DNA of 23,189 nt. Origin: BPIH01 sp042408535. GTDB taxonomy: Bacteria > Chloroflexota > Limnocylindria > Limnocylindrales > CSP1-4. This document shows positions 6,973 to 14,151 of this stretch, one piece after another. Under the pieces are notes generated by a model. It was not told where the DNA came from. It did not search any database and was given only the letters and a program-made list of their open reading frames with translations. The translations under genes and the position numbers were made by a program. Positions within the stretch are counted from its first letter, which is position 1, and the number at the start of each line of letters is the position of its first letter. The stretch covers positions 1 to 23,189 of the forward strand of contig JBHORA010000122.1 in the NCBI GenBank assembly GCA_042408535.1, read 5' to 3'.

Positions 6973-7677
6973 CTATCCCAGATCCTGCTCGGTCCGCTCC
7001 CGCTCGAGGGCGTAGCGAGCGAGGGCGACCCGGCCGTGGACCCCCAGCTTCTCCGAGAGATTCGTGATGTGGCGCCGGACCGTGTTGACGCTGATCCCCA
7101 GCTCGCGGGCGATGGCGGGTGCCGAGCGCCCGGCGCTCAGGAGGCGGAGGATCTCCCGTTCCCGCGGACTGAGACTCCCTCCGTGGCGGAGCCAGCGGAG
7201 CGAGTCGTCGAGGACCGCCCCCGCCACGGCCGAGTGGATGTAGCGCTCGCCTCGGGCGACGGCCCGGATCGCCGAGAGGAGCTCGGTCCGGCTGGCACCC
7301 TTGACGATGTACCCCGATGCCCCGGCGAGGAAGGCCTGGCGGACCGTTTCGCCGTCGCTGTGCATCGTCACGGCGACGGTCCGGATGCCCGGGAAGCGAA
7401 CCGAGAGCCGGCGAAGGAACGGGATCCCGTCGAGCGGCCCGAGGGTGAGATCGACGAGGACGACCGCCGGGCTCGTGCGCTCGATGAGTTCGAAGGCGCT
7501 CTCTGGATCGGCAGCTTCGCCGACAATCTCGAGGCCGGGTTCTGTTTCGACGATGAGCCGGAGGCCCTCTCGAACGAGCGCGTGGTCCTCGACGAGAACG
7601 ATCGTGATCGGCGACCCTCGCCGGCGGCTCGCGCCACGGGCGTCGTCGACGGTTCTCGGTTCGGTCAGATCCGTCAT
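6973..7677 (-). CDS. NarL/LuxR-family response regulator
   Basis: A 234-residue two-component regulator. The receiver domain spans about residues 24-140: acidic pair E30/D31 (IVLVEDHALVREGLRLI), phospho-acceptor D76 (VVLVDLTLGPLDG), conserved T104 (AVTMHSD) and K126 (GYIVKGAS). A LuxR-type helix-turn-helix follows near residues 165-225: LSPREREILRLLSAGRSAPA, then IARELGISVNTVRRHITNLS, then EKLGVHGRVALARYAL. All residues needed for phosphorylation are present. The ATG at 7677 overlaps the stop of the sensor kinase as ATGA, so the pair is co-translated. It has a roughly 20-residue N-terminal extension before the receiver. Targets are unknown; the divergent cupredoxin-oxidase operon is the nearest candidate. 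Confidence 0.94.
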   Translation of the reverse strand: MTDLTEPRTVDDARGASRRRGSPITIVLVEDHALVREGLRLIVETEPGLEIVGEAADPESAFELIERTSPAVVLVDLTLGPLDGIPFLRRLSVRFPGIRTVAVTMHSDGETVRQAFLAGASGYIVKGASRTELLSAIRAVARGERYIHSAVAGAVLDDSLRWLRHGGSLSPREREILRLLSAGRSAPAIARELGISVNTVRRHITNLSEKLGVHGRVALARYALERERTEQDLG

Positions 7678-8762
7678 GCCGAGCCTGCCCTGAAGACCGG
7701 CTCCGCGGTTGGTTCGGGAGCGAGCGGAACGAGGAGCTCGACGGTCGTGCCGTGGCCCGGGGCCGAGTCGATGACGAGGCTGCCACCGAGGAGGACCGCC
7801 CGCTCCTGCATGCCGACGAGCCCGAGCCCACTCCCGGCAGCCGTCGCAACGTCGAACCCCTGCCCTTCGTCGACGACCCGAAGGCGAAGCCAGCGACCGA
7901 CCATGTCGAGCCCGACCCGAGCCCGATCGACGCCGGCGTGGCGGGCGACGTTGCTGAGGGCCTCCTGAACGACCCGGTATGCCTCGGCGGTGGCAGCCGG
8001 ATCGAGGCGCCGGTCGTCGACCTCCGGCGCGACGTCGAGATCGACCGTGATCCCTGCGTGCTCGGCCAGATCCTGCAGCGCGGCCACGAGACCGACCTGA
8101 TCGAGCCGGGCTGGCCGCAGTCGGTTGGCGAGGCGACGCGTTTCGCCGAGGGCGTCGGCGGCGAGGCGTCGAGCCTCGGCGAGAACAGGCTCGTCTCGCG
8201 GCCTTGGCTTCGTGGCCTCGAGGCGAAGCAAGAGCGCCGTCAGCATCTGCCCGACGCCGTCGTGGAGCTCGCGGGCGATCCGGCGCCGCTCGTCCTCCTG
8301 GACGGTGAGCAGCCGGTCGCTTGCTCGACGAAAGAGGTCGACGTAGAGGTGGGCCGTCGCCGTCCGCCGATCCGCCATCCAGGCAACGAGACCGGCGATG
8401 ACGAACATGAGCGGCCACTCGGCGTACTCCATCGGCTCGAGGGGAGCCCCGGCGCTCGTGATCGCGGCGTAGCCGGTGATGACGACGGCCCAGATGGCGA
8501 CCCGGCGGAGGGTGGGCGTCAGCCCGAAGAGGAAGGCCTGGCCGACGAGGAGGACGAAGACGCAGTGGAAGAGGAAGTCGGGTGGCAGGATCCGGAAGGG
8601 GAGGAGGGCCACGAAGCCGACGCTGGCGAGGTCGAGGGCGAGCTGGGTGCGGCGGGGCTGGCGAAGCAGGCGATTGAGACGATCCTCGATCCCGGCGAGG
8701 GATGGCCGGGCATCTCGGCGGCTCGGCGGCCGAGGAGCGGCGGTGAGGGGCGGATTGGTCAT
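7674..8762 (-). CDS. Two-component sensor histidine kinase (HisKA_3 / NarL-partner type)
   Basis: A 362-residue membrane kinase. The start at 8762 gives MTNPPLTAAPRPPSRRDARP, a cytoplasmic leader. Four or five hydrophobic segments follow at about residues 45-140 (for example LDLASVGFVALLPFRILPPD and AEWPLMFVIAGLVAWMA). There is no extracytoplasmic sensor loop or PAS/GAF domain, so sensing probably occurs in the membrane, as in DesK-like kinases. The dimerisation/phosphoacceptor motif is EDERRRIARELHDGVGQML. The HATPase_c domain shows VVQEALSNVARHAG (N box), VVDEGQGFDV (G1 box) and GSGLGLVGMQERAVLLGG (G2 box). No Shine-Dalgarno precedes the start. It is coupled to the response regulator downstream and divergent from the cupredoxin gene. 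Confidence 0.93.
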   Translation of the reverse strand: MTNPPLTAAPRPPSRRDARPSLAGIEDRLNRLLRQPRRTQLALDLASVGFVALLPFRILPPDFLFHCVFVLLVGQAFLFGLTPTLRRVAIWAVVITGYAAITSAGAPLEPMEYAEWPLMFVIAGLVAWMADRRTATAHLYVDLFRRASDRLLTVQEDERRRIARELHDGVGQMLTALLLRLEATKPRPRDEPVLAEARRLAADALGETRRLANRLRPARLDQVGLVAALQDLAEHAGITVDLDVAPEVDDRRLDPAATAEAYRVVQEALSNVARHAGVDRARVGLDMVGRWLRLRVVDEGQGFDVATAAGSGLGLVGMQERAVLLGGSLVIDSAPGHGTTVELLVPLAPEPTAEPVFRAGSA

Positions 8763-8790
8763 ATTCGACGACCGAGAATCACTGAATTCG

Positions 8791-8796
8791 AGTATA
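8791..8796 (-). promoter_or_regulatory. Possible -10 element for the two-component operon
   Basis: TATACT on the minus strand, 29 bases before the kinase start, lies in the only AT-richer patch of this divergent gap (8763-8917). The matching -35 position (TCTCGG) is poor, so this is tentative. Confidence 0.35.
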
Positions 8797-8830
8797 GGCA
8801 ATCTTTCCCTTCGCCGAGAGAGTAGGGGAG

Positions 8831-8846
8831 GCTGGCGGAAGCCAGC
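8831..8846. repeat. Perfect hairpin in the divergent kinase/cupredoxin gap
   Basis: GCTGGC-GGAA-GCCAGC: 6-bp arms with a GGAA tetraloop on the plus strand. It lies between the divergent starts at 8762 and 8918 with no T-tract. It could be an operator for the response regulator or part of the cupredoxin leader mRNA; the sequence alone does not tell. Confidence 0.45.
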
Positions 8847-8917
8847 GTGCGGACCGGTCGGCCCTTGCCCGAGCCCCGAGCGTGCCGATCCGGGTTCCGC
8901 GGGATGGGAGGTTCGCC

Positions 8918-9367
8918 GTGCGTGTCGTGCGTCTGCGTGTCGTCTCGATTCTCGTCTCAGGTGTCGTCGTCGCCGCCTGTTCGAGTGGTGGCGGGGCCGG
9001 AGCCTCGTCCGCTGCCAGTCCGACCCCCTCGAGCTCGATCTCGGCAACCCTCGCCGACTGGTCGATCACCCTCGACCCGCCGATCGGCAAGGCCGGCCAG
9101 ATCACCTTCACGATCAAGAACAGCGGGGCGAACACCCACGAGTTCCTCGTCGTCAAGACCGACACCCCCGCCGACAAGCTCCCCGTCGAGAACGGCAAGG
9201 TCCCTGAGGAGCAGCTGACGATCGTCGACGAGGCTGAGGACATCGAGTCCGGCAAGGACGCCACCCTCACCATCGACAACCTCGAGCCCGGCCACTACGC
9301 GATCATCTGCAACATCGAGGAACACTACGGGAAGGGGATGCACGCCGACTTCACGGTCGCCGGCTGA
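8918..9367 (+). CDS. Cupredoxin (blue copper) lipoprotein, sulfocyanin-like ligand spacing
   Basis: A 149-residue exported copper protein. I chose the GTG at 8918 because GGGAGG lies six bases upstream; it gives MRVVRLRVVSILVSGVVVAA followed by the lipidated C21 (VVVAAC lipobox). A Ser/Ala/Gly linker leads into a single cupredoxin beta-sandwich. Type-1 copper ligands are visible: H74 (NTHEFLVV), C131 (YAIICNIEEH), H136 and M141 (HYGKGM). The C-x4-H-x4-M spacing is that of sulfocyanin/rusticyanin-like rather than plastocyanin (C-x2-H). It is anchored outside the membrane directly upstream of coxB (58 bp), so it is a good candidate electron donor to the CuA centre of the oxidase. A copper chaperone role is possible but less likely given the full ligand set. 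Confidence 0.9.
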   Translation: MRVVRLRVVSILVSGVVVAACSSGGGAGASSAASPTPSSSISATLADWSITLDPPIGKAGQITFTIKNSGANTHEFLVVKTDTPADKLPVENGKVPEEQLTIVDEAEDIESGKDATLTIDNLEPGHYAIICNIEEHYGKGMHADFTVAG

Positions 9368-9389
9368 CCGACTTCCGAGGGCTTCCGCC

Positions 9390-9414
9390 CCGGTCTCGCC
9401 GAGCAGGCCTTTTT
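9390..9414 (+). terminator. Weak hairpin plus T-run between the cupredoxin gene and coxB
   Basis: Downstream of the cupredoxin stop, GACCG (9366-9370) can pair with CGGTC (9391-9395), and GCC-gagca-GGC is followed by CTTTTT (T-run 9410-9414), eleven bases before the coxB ATG. The stems are short, so this may be a partial attenuator that raises the cupredoxin:oxidase ratio, or chance. Confidence 0.25.
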
Positions 9415-9425
9415 CGATCACGACG

Positions 9426-10157
9426 ATGCGTTCCCCGAACGCCCGCCGTCATCTCATCATCGCCGGGGCGATCTGGGTCGTCGTCTCGATCCTGGGGATC
9501 GCCGCTGTCCTCGCCGTCGGTCGCATCCTGCCGATCGTCGCCTCGAAGGAGGCGGTGATCGTCGATGGGGCCTTCGTCCTCCTGACGGCGGTCTCGGTCC
9601 CGGTCCTTGCCCTCGTCGTCGTCGGCCTCGTCTATTCAGCCATCCGGTTCCGGGCCCGCGACGACGACCCGGCCGACGGCCCGCCGGTCCACGGCCATCG
9701 GCCTTTCGAGATCGGGTGGGTCGTCGTGACCCTCGGCCTCGTCGGCTTCCTCGCTCTGTACGGATCCCTCGGGCTGGTCGAGATCCGAGGCGGGGAGCGC
9801 CACGATCTGCGGGTCCAGGTCACGGGGCTCCAGTGGCAGTGGCGGTTCGAATACCCCGACCTCGGGATCACGGCCAAGGAGCTCGTCCTCCCGGTCGGGG
9901 AGCGAGCCCTGGTGACGATCACCTCGAGGGACGTCATCCACTCCTTCTCGGTCCCCGCCTTCGGGGTGAAGATGGACGCCGTCCCCGGGCGGACAACGAC
10001 GATCTCGGTCACCCCGACCGAGATCGGCGGCTACGGCGTCCAGTGTTTCGAACTCTGCGGCCTCGGCCACACGCGCATGACGGCGAACGTGACCGTCCTT
10101 TCGGCGGCCGACTTCCAGGCCTGGGTCGAATCCCAACGCCAGGCGGCGAAGCCGTGA
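9426..10157 (+). CDS. coxB: Cytochrome c oxidase subunit II (CuA subunit)
   Basis: A 243-residue CuA-bearing subunit that takes electrons from a periplasmic-side donor and passes them to subunit I. Two transmembrane helices lie at about residues 9-31 and 47-70, with a further hydrophobic stretch at 97-113. The CuA domain follows: the aromatic entry patch LQWQWRFEYPD, then H172 (DVIHSFSVP), then C207, E209, C211, H215 and M218 in QCFELCGLGHTRM. All CuA ligands are present. There is no C-terminal cytochrome c fusion, unlike caa3-type subunits, which fits the cupredoxin upstream acting as donor. No clear Shine-Dalgarno precedes the ATG. coxA starts 13 bases after the stop. Confidence 0.96.
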   Translation: MRSPNARRHLIIAGAIWVVVSILGIAAVLAVGRILPIVASKEAVIVDGAFVLLTAVSVPVLALVVVGLVYSAIRFRARDDDPADGPPVHGHRPFEIGWVVVTLGLVGFLALYGSLGLVEIRGGERHDLRVQVTGLQWQWRFEYPDLGITAKELVLPVGERALVTITSRDVIHSFSVPAFGVKMDAVPGRTTTISVTPTEIGGYGVQCFELCGLGHTRMTANVTVLSAADFQAWVESQRQAAKP

Positions 10158-10170
10158 CAGGGAGCGAACG

Positions 10171-12039
10171 ATGGAGGCAGTGAGCGTTCGGACGGTGGCG
10201 GCCCCGGGTCTCCCGCGGGCCTTCCTCGGCGCCCTTCTCGGGATCGTCGTCGGTTTCGTCCCGCCAGGGCTGGCGGCCGCCGCCGGCCTCGTCGTGACGC
10301 CAGCCCACCTCCTCCTCTTCGGCTACCTCGGTGGCCTCGTCGGATGGCTGGCCGGGATCGGTGCCTTCCGCTTCTGGCTCGCCTGGGCCCTCGGCCGGCC
10401 GATCGACCCGGCCGAGGAGCACGCCGCCCACGGTCGGCCGGGCGACCGGTCGCGCTACTTCAGGTTCACGACCGACCACAAGGTCATCGGCCTCCAGTAC
10501 CTGACGACGTTCCCCGTCCTCCTGTTCATCGCTGGCGGCTTCGCCATGCTCCTGCGCCTCGAGCTCGCCGAGCCGGGCCAGCAGTTCCTCGATCGCGACA
10601 CCTACAACACGATCATGAGTACCCACGGGACGCTCATGATCTTCGTCGCCCTCAACGCCATCGTCGGCGGTCTCGGCAACTACCTCGTGCCGCTCATGAT
10701 CGGGGCCCGCGACATGGCCTTCCCGAAGCTGAACGCCCTCAGCTACTGGCTCGTCCCGCCGGCCCTCCTCGTCATCCTCCTCAACCCGCTCCTTGGCGGC
10801 TACGACACCGGCTGGACGGCCTACCCGCCCTTGAGCGAGCGAGCGAACCTCGGCGAACAAGCCTTCATCAGTGCCTTCGTCACCCTCGGCGTCAGCTCGA
10901 TCCTGAGCGCGGTGAACTTCCTCGTCACCGTCGCCGGCCTGCGGGCGCCCGGCATGACCCGTTCGCGGCTCCCGATCTTCGTCTGGTCGCTCGTCGTCAC
11001 GGCGACGATCGCCCTCCTCGCCACGTCGGTCGTGGCGGCCGGGCTGACGATGGTCCTCTTCGACCGTCTCCTCGGGACGAGCTTCTTCGCCCCGGCCGGA
11101 GGCGGCGATCCGATCCTGTACCAGCACGTCTTCTGGTTCTATTCGCACCCGGCTGTCTACATCATGGCCGTGCCGGCCTTCGGGGCGATCCTCGAGGTCA
11201 CACCGGTCTTCGCCCGCAAGCCGCTCTTCGCCTACCCCCTCGCCGTGGCCTCGTTCATCGCCATTGGGATCCTGAGCTTCATGGTCTGGGCTCACCACAT
11301 GTTCGTGAGCGGGATGGCCGACTTCCTCCACATCCCGATCATGGTGACGACCGAGCTCATCTCGGTCCCGACGGGGATCGTCTTCCTCTCGGCGCTGGGG
11401 ACGATCTGGCTCGGCCGGATCCGGTTCGCGGCCCCGATGCTCTGGGTCTTCGGCTTCCTGTGGTGCTTCCTCATCGGCGGCGTCACCGGCGTCTACCTCG
11501 CCGACGTGCCGACGAACATCTACCTCACCGACACCTACTTCGTCGTCGCCCACTTCCACTACACGATCGTCGGCGGGATGATCTTCGGCCTCTTCGCCGG
11601 CATCTACTACTGGTTCCCGAAGCTGACCGGGCGCCGCTTCCCGGAGGCTTGGGCGAAGGCGCACTTCTGGCTCTTCTTCATCGCCTTCAACGCCACCTTC
11701 CTGCCGATGTTCGCGGCCGGGATCGAAGGGATGCGCCGTCGGGTCGCCGACTACCCGCCGGAGCTGGGGCCGCTCAACCTCTGGGTGAGCGCGAGTGCCT
11801 TCGTCATCGCCGTCTCGATGATCGTCTTCGCCGTCGGTGTCGTCCGGGCCCTCCGGGTCGGGGTCGTCGCCGAGGCGAATCCGTGGCGGGCACGAACGCT
11901 CGAATGGCAGGTCGGTTCGCCGCCTCCGGTCGAGAACTTCGAGCGGCCGCCGGTCGTCGCGGGTGGGCCGTACGACTACGGGGCGCCGCTCCCCGGCCCG
12001 TCGGTGGCGGCGCCCGGGGTGCTCGGAGCGCGACGATGA
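10171..12039 (+). CDS. coxA: Cytochrome c oxidase subunit I, A2-type haem-copper oxidase
   Basis: A 622-residue catalytic subunit reducing O2 to water and pumping protons. AGGGAG six bases before the ATG is a good ribosome site. Haem and copper ligands are all present: H152 (STHGTLMIF, low-spin haem), H326-P-A-V-Y330 (CuB His and the cross-linked Tyr), H375/H376 (WAHHMFVSGM, CuB), H461 (high-spin haem) and H463 (low-spin haem) in VAHFHYTIVGG. The D-channel glutamate of GHPEVY is replaced: the segment reads FWFYSHPAVYIM, the YSHPxV signature of the A2 subfamily (Thermus caa3 type). Unusually, about 90 residues precede the conserved start (YFRFTTDHKVIGLQYL) and contain two extra hydrophobic helices (about residues 16-42 and 45-75). 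The stop overlaps the coxC start as ATGA. Confidence 0.97.
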   Translation: MEAVSVRTVAAPGLPRAFLGALLGIVVGFVPPGLAAAAGLVVTPAHLLLFGYLGGLVGWLAGIGAFRFWLAWALGRPIDPAEEHAAHGRPGDRSRYFRFTTDHKVIGLQYLTTFPVLLFIAGGFAMLLRLELAEPGQQFLDRDTYNTIMSTHGTLMIFVALNAIVGGLGNYLVPLMIGARDMAFPKLNALSYWLVPPALLVILLNPLLGGYDTGWTAYPPLSERANLGEQAFISAFVTLGVSSILSAVNFLVTVAGLRAPGMTRSRLPIFVWSLVVTATIALLATSVVAAGLTMVLFDRLLGTSFFAPAGGGDPILYQHVFWFYSHPAVYIMAVPAFGAILEVTPVFARKPLFAYPLAVASFIAIGILSFMVWAHHMFVSGMADFLHIPIMVTTELISVPTGIVFLSALGTIWLGRIRFAAPMLWVFGFLWCFLIGGVTGVYLADVPTNIYLTDTYFVVAHFHYTIVGGMIFGLFAGIYYWFPKLTGRRFPEAWAKAHFWLFFIAFNATFLPMFAAGIEGMRRRVADYPPELGPLNLWVSASAFVIAVSMIVFAVGVVRALRVGVVAEANPWRARTLEWQVGSPPPVENFERPPVVAGGPYDYGAPLPGPSVAAPGVLGARR

Positions 12040-12692
12040 GCGGCGCCGACACGGTTGTCGCGGCCGGGGCAGGGTCCGGTTCGGGCCACCCCGAACCGGG
12101 TGCCCACGGCGCCGGGGCCGAGGCGGCGGGCGTGCTCGCGGCGCGGGCGGAGCGGTGGCGACTCCTCCTCGGTGTTCGGCTCTTCATCCTCTCCGAAGTC
12201 ATGCTCTTCGGCGCCCTCTTCGCCGCCTATTTCGTCCTCCGGGCGGAGGCGCCGAGCTGGCCGCCCCTTTCCTCCATCCATCGGCCGGAGCTCGGGCTCG
12301 TCGCCCTAAACACGCTCATCCTCCTCTCGAGCAGTGGGACGATGCAGTGGGCCGTGCTCCGTGCCCGGGCGGACGACCGGCGAGGGCTCGTTCGGGCGCT
12401 CCTGGGCACCCTCGGGCTCGGCGCGGTCTTCCTCGTCATCCAGGCCTGGGAGTTCGCCCACAACGGCTTCGGTCTCGCCGACGGGGTCTTCGGGAGCACG
12501 TTCTACACGCTGACCGGGTTCCACGGTGCGCACGTCTCGGGCGGGCTCGTCGCCATCGCCGTCGTCTTGAACCGGGCGCGGCTCGGGCTCGTGGACGGGG
12601 CCCACGACACCGCGGTCGAGGCGGTCAGTTACTACTGGCACTTCGTCGACCTCGTCTGGCTCACCCTCTTCTTGACGCTCTACGTCCTCTGA
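12036..12692 (+). CDS. coxC: Cytochrome c oxidase subunit III
   Basis: A 218-residue membrane subunit that stabilises subunit I and its proton uptake. The ATG at 12036 overlaps the coxA stop. A Gly/Ala-rich leader of about 45 residues precedes the first helix (LLLGVRLFILSEVMLFGALF, with the family SEVMxFxxLFxAY motif). Later motifs are FVIxQAWEF-like (VFLVIQAWEFAHNG), STFYTLTGFHGAHVSGGL and SYYWHFVDLVWLTLFLTLYV, which are diagnostic of COX3. About five helices are present, as in the shorter bacterial forms. It closes the visible oxidase operon; no subunit IV, haem A synthase or assembly factor follows. Confidence 0.95.
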   Translation: MSGADTVVAAGAGSGSGHPEPGAHGAGAEAAGVLAARAERWRLLLGVRLFILSEVMLFGALFAAYFVLRAEAPSWPPLSSIHRPELGLVALNTLILLSSSGTMQWAVLRARADDRRGLVRALLGTLGLGAVFLVIQAWEFAHNGFGLADGVFGSTFYTLTGFHGAHVSGGLVAIAVVLNRARLGLVDGAHDTAVEAVSYYWHFVDLVWLTLFLTLYVL

Positions 12693-12850
12693 GGGGGCTC
12701 CGCGAGCCGCAGGGGTATCCGCGAGGGGCTCCACGGGGGCGCCGCGGACGGGGCGGCCGGCGGCTCACGCCTTCGTCCTCTGAGGCGTTCCGCGAGCAGC
12801 ACGTGGGTGCCCCAGAGGGGGTGCGGCGCGCACGAATCAGTGGGATCGCG

Positions 12851-12871
12851 GCCGGCGGGATCCCGGCCGGC
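12851..12871. repeat. GC-rich inverted repeat, possible bidirectional terminator
   Basis: Arms GCCGG (12851-12855) and CCGGC (12867-12871) enclose the 10-bp palindrome CGGGATCCCG (12856-12865). It lies between two converging operons, where a two-way terminator is expected, but no T-tract follows on either strand. Confidence 0.35.
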
Positions 12872-12890
12872 GAGGTGGCCTGCGTGGGTG

Positions 12891-12938
12891 CGGCCGGTGG
12901 CGCTGGCGGCCGGTGGCGCTGGCGGCCGGTGGCGCGAG
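12891..12938. repeat. 16-bp tandem repeat, about three units
   Basis: CGGCCGGTGGCGCTGG occurs at 12891-12906 and 12907-12922, with a third unit at 12923-12938 that differs only in its last three bases. It is a simple minisatellite-like array. Confidence 0.85.
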
Positions 12939-12951
12939 CGGGACCCCTCGT

Positions 12952-12978
12952 ACCGTGCACCTGGCGTGCGAGTGACAA
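12952..12978 (+). repeat. Diverged fifth copy of the 27-bp repeat
   Basis: It starts ACCGTGCACCTGG and then diverges; about 19 of 27 positions match the copy 3/4 core in an ungapped alignment. The GTGCAC core and following TGG are kept. It lies 6 kb from the main cluster, in another intergenic region. Confidence 0.5.
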
Positions 12979-13096
12979 CGGTCGGGCGGGGGTGGGGCCG
13001 CGGCGGGTCGGGCCGATGGCCGTCGGCTCGGCAGGGGCAGGGCGAAGCAGGCCCCTCGGGGACGATCGGTGGACGCTGGTGCGGACGACGTCGCTC

Positions 13097-14047
13097 TCAG
13101 CGTTCCGGATCGTCGGCGGCCCTCGAGGGGGCCTCGACCGGCCCGACGTGCGCCTTCTCGCGAACGACGAGGACCGAGGTCGGGGCGTGGACGAGGACCC
13201 GCCGGGCGACGCTGCCGAGGAGGAGTCGCGCGAGACCAGTGTGGCCGCGGGTGCCGAGGACGATGAGATCGATCGGGTGGGCCTTGGCGTAGGCGACGAT
13301 CTCTTCGGCCGGGTTCCCCTCGCGAACCTCGATGAGGACCTTGTAGCCGGCGTCGTGGAGCTCGTCGGCGACGGCGCGAGCGATGTCCTCGTGCTGACGC
13401 CGGGCTTCGTCGACGGAGGCGTTGTACGACTCGAGGACCTCGTCGTAGACGCCGGGGGCGACCCCGGCGCTCCAAGGGATGGCGACGTCGGCGACGGAGA
13501 TGACGGTGACCGGCACGTCCCGGAAGATCGGCCACTCCCGAAGGACGAGGGCGGCGTGGTCGGCGGACTCGGAGCCGTCGTGGGCGAGGAGAATCGAGCG
13601 AACTCGCCCGTTCCGGGCGACGAGGACGGGGCACGGCGCGTGGTCGACGACCTCGGCCGAGACCGAGCCGAGGAGCATCGTCTCGAGGGTCCCGTGCCCC
13701 CGGTTGCCGACGACGATGAGGTCGGCCCCGAAGTCACGGGCCTCGTCGACGATGGCGCTCGCCGGGCGGCCCCGAAGGAGGATCGGCTCGACGACGAGAT
13801 CGGCCCGCTCGAGGTCGCGGGCGGCGGCCTCGAGGGCGTCCCAGAGGTGTCGAACGAGGGTCTCTTCCACCGGCAGCAGCGGGCCCTCGGTCGAGGCCGT
13901 TCGCCATGGAAGGCCGAGCAGGTGAACCGAGGGCTCGAGGGCGGCCGCGACCCGGATCGTGGAGCCCGAGGGCCACGGCAGGACGCCGACGAGCTGGCGG
14001 GCTCGATCGGCGGGAGCCGAGCCGTCGATGGCGAGCAGGACACGCAT
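13097..14047 (-). CDS. Universal stress protein with two tandem USP domains
   Basis: A 316-residue protein with two USP folds, about residues 1-145 and 150-300. It opens MRVLLAIDGSAPADRARQLV; the second domain opens RSILLAHDGSESADHAALVL. Both domains keep the nucleotide-binding pattern G-x2-G-x9-G-S: GNRGHGTLETMLLGS in the first and GTRGHTGLARLLLGS in the second, so it should be an ATP-binding USP. It lacks a membrane segment and is cytoplasmic. A near-perfect Shine-Dalgarno lies six bases upstream. It is 104 bp downstream of the fused EcfA gene on the same strand, so read-through from the ECF operon is possible, but the spacer holds a tandem repeat and it may have its own promoter. The role in stress or in oxidase-linked redox adaptation is not evident from sequence. 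Confidence 0.93.
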   Translation of the reverse strand: MRVLLAIDGSAPADRARQLVGVLPWPSGSTIRVAAALEPSVHLLGLPWRTASTEGPLLPVEETLVRHLWDALEAAARDLERADLVVEPILLRGRPASAIVDEARDFGADLIVVGNRGHGTLETMLLGSVSAEVVDHAPCPVLVARNGRVRSILLAHDGSESADHAALVLREWPIFRDVPVTVISVADVAIPWSAGVAPGVYDEVLESYNASVDEARRQHEDIARAVADELHDAGYKVLIEVREGNPAEEIVAYAKAHPIDLIVLGTRGHTGLARLLLGSVARRVLVHAPTSVLVVREKAHVGPVEAPSRAADDPER

Positions 14048-14053
14048 CGGACG

Positions 14054-14061
14054 ACCTCCTT
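14054..14061 (-). promoter_or_regulatory. Ribosome-binding site of the universal stress protein
   Basis: AAGGAGGT on the minus strand, six bases before the ATG at 14047-14045. This is the strongest Shine-Dalgarno in the window and predicts high translation. Confidence 0.85.
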
Positions 14062-14095
14062 TGTGTCATCCTCGCCCTGGTGTCAAGGGCCGTCA

Positions 14096-14136
14096 CGGGC
14101 CGAGGGTCCCGAAGCGCGGGCCGAGGGTCCCGAAGC
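14096..14136. repeat. 21-bp tandem repeat, two units
   Basis: CGGGCCGAGGGTCCCGAAGC occurs at 14096-14115 and 14117-14136 (period 21). It lies between the fused ECF ATPase stop and the universal stress protein start. Each unit includes the near-palindromic GGGTCCC. Confidence 0.85.
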
Positions 14137-14151
14137 CGGAGCCGACCGTCC

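Larger units (their letters stand above)
12693..13096. other. Convergent, repeat-rich intergenic region
   Basis: These 404 bases lie between the ends of coxC (plus) and the universal stress gene (minus) and hold no convincing gene. They contain a partial duplication of the coxC stop region: the 12-mer CGTCCTCTGAGG at 12683-12694 recurs at 12774-12785, with CCGCGAGC shared further on. Also present are a strong inverted repeat at 12851-12871 (GCCGG, the palindrome CGGGATCCCG, CCGGC), a 16-bp tandem repeat at 12891-12938, and a diverged copy of the 27-bp repeat at 12952-12978. The inverted repeat may serve as a T-less terminator for both convergent operons. Confidence 0.7.

Noticed and set aside
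6407..7849. Long minus-strand frame covering the repeat patch as a 480-residue protein
   Set aside because: The sequence is Arg/Pro/Ser low complexity, overlaps the response regulator in another frame, and simply translates the repeats.
10344..12035. 5' extension of the coxC frame through coxA
   Set aside because: It is an out-of-frame Arg/Pro/His-rich shadow of coxA; the COX3 homology starts after the ATG at 12036.
14064..14086. Promoter for the universal stress gene based on a perfect TTGACA at 14086-14081
   Set aside because: At 16-18 bp spacing the -10 position reads CAAAGG-like sequence and overlaps the ribosome site, so no usable -10 is present.
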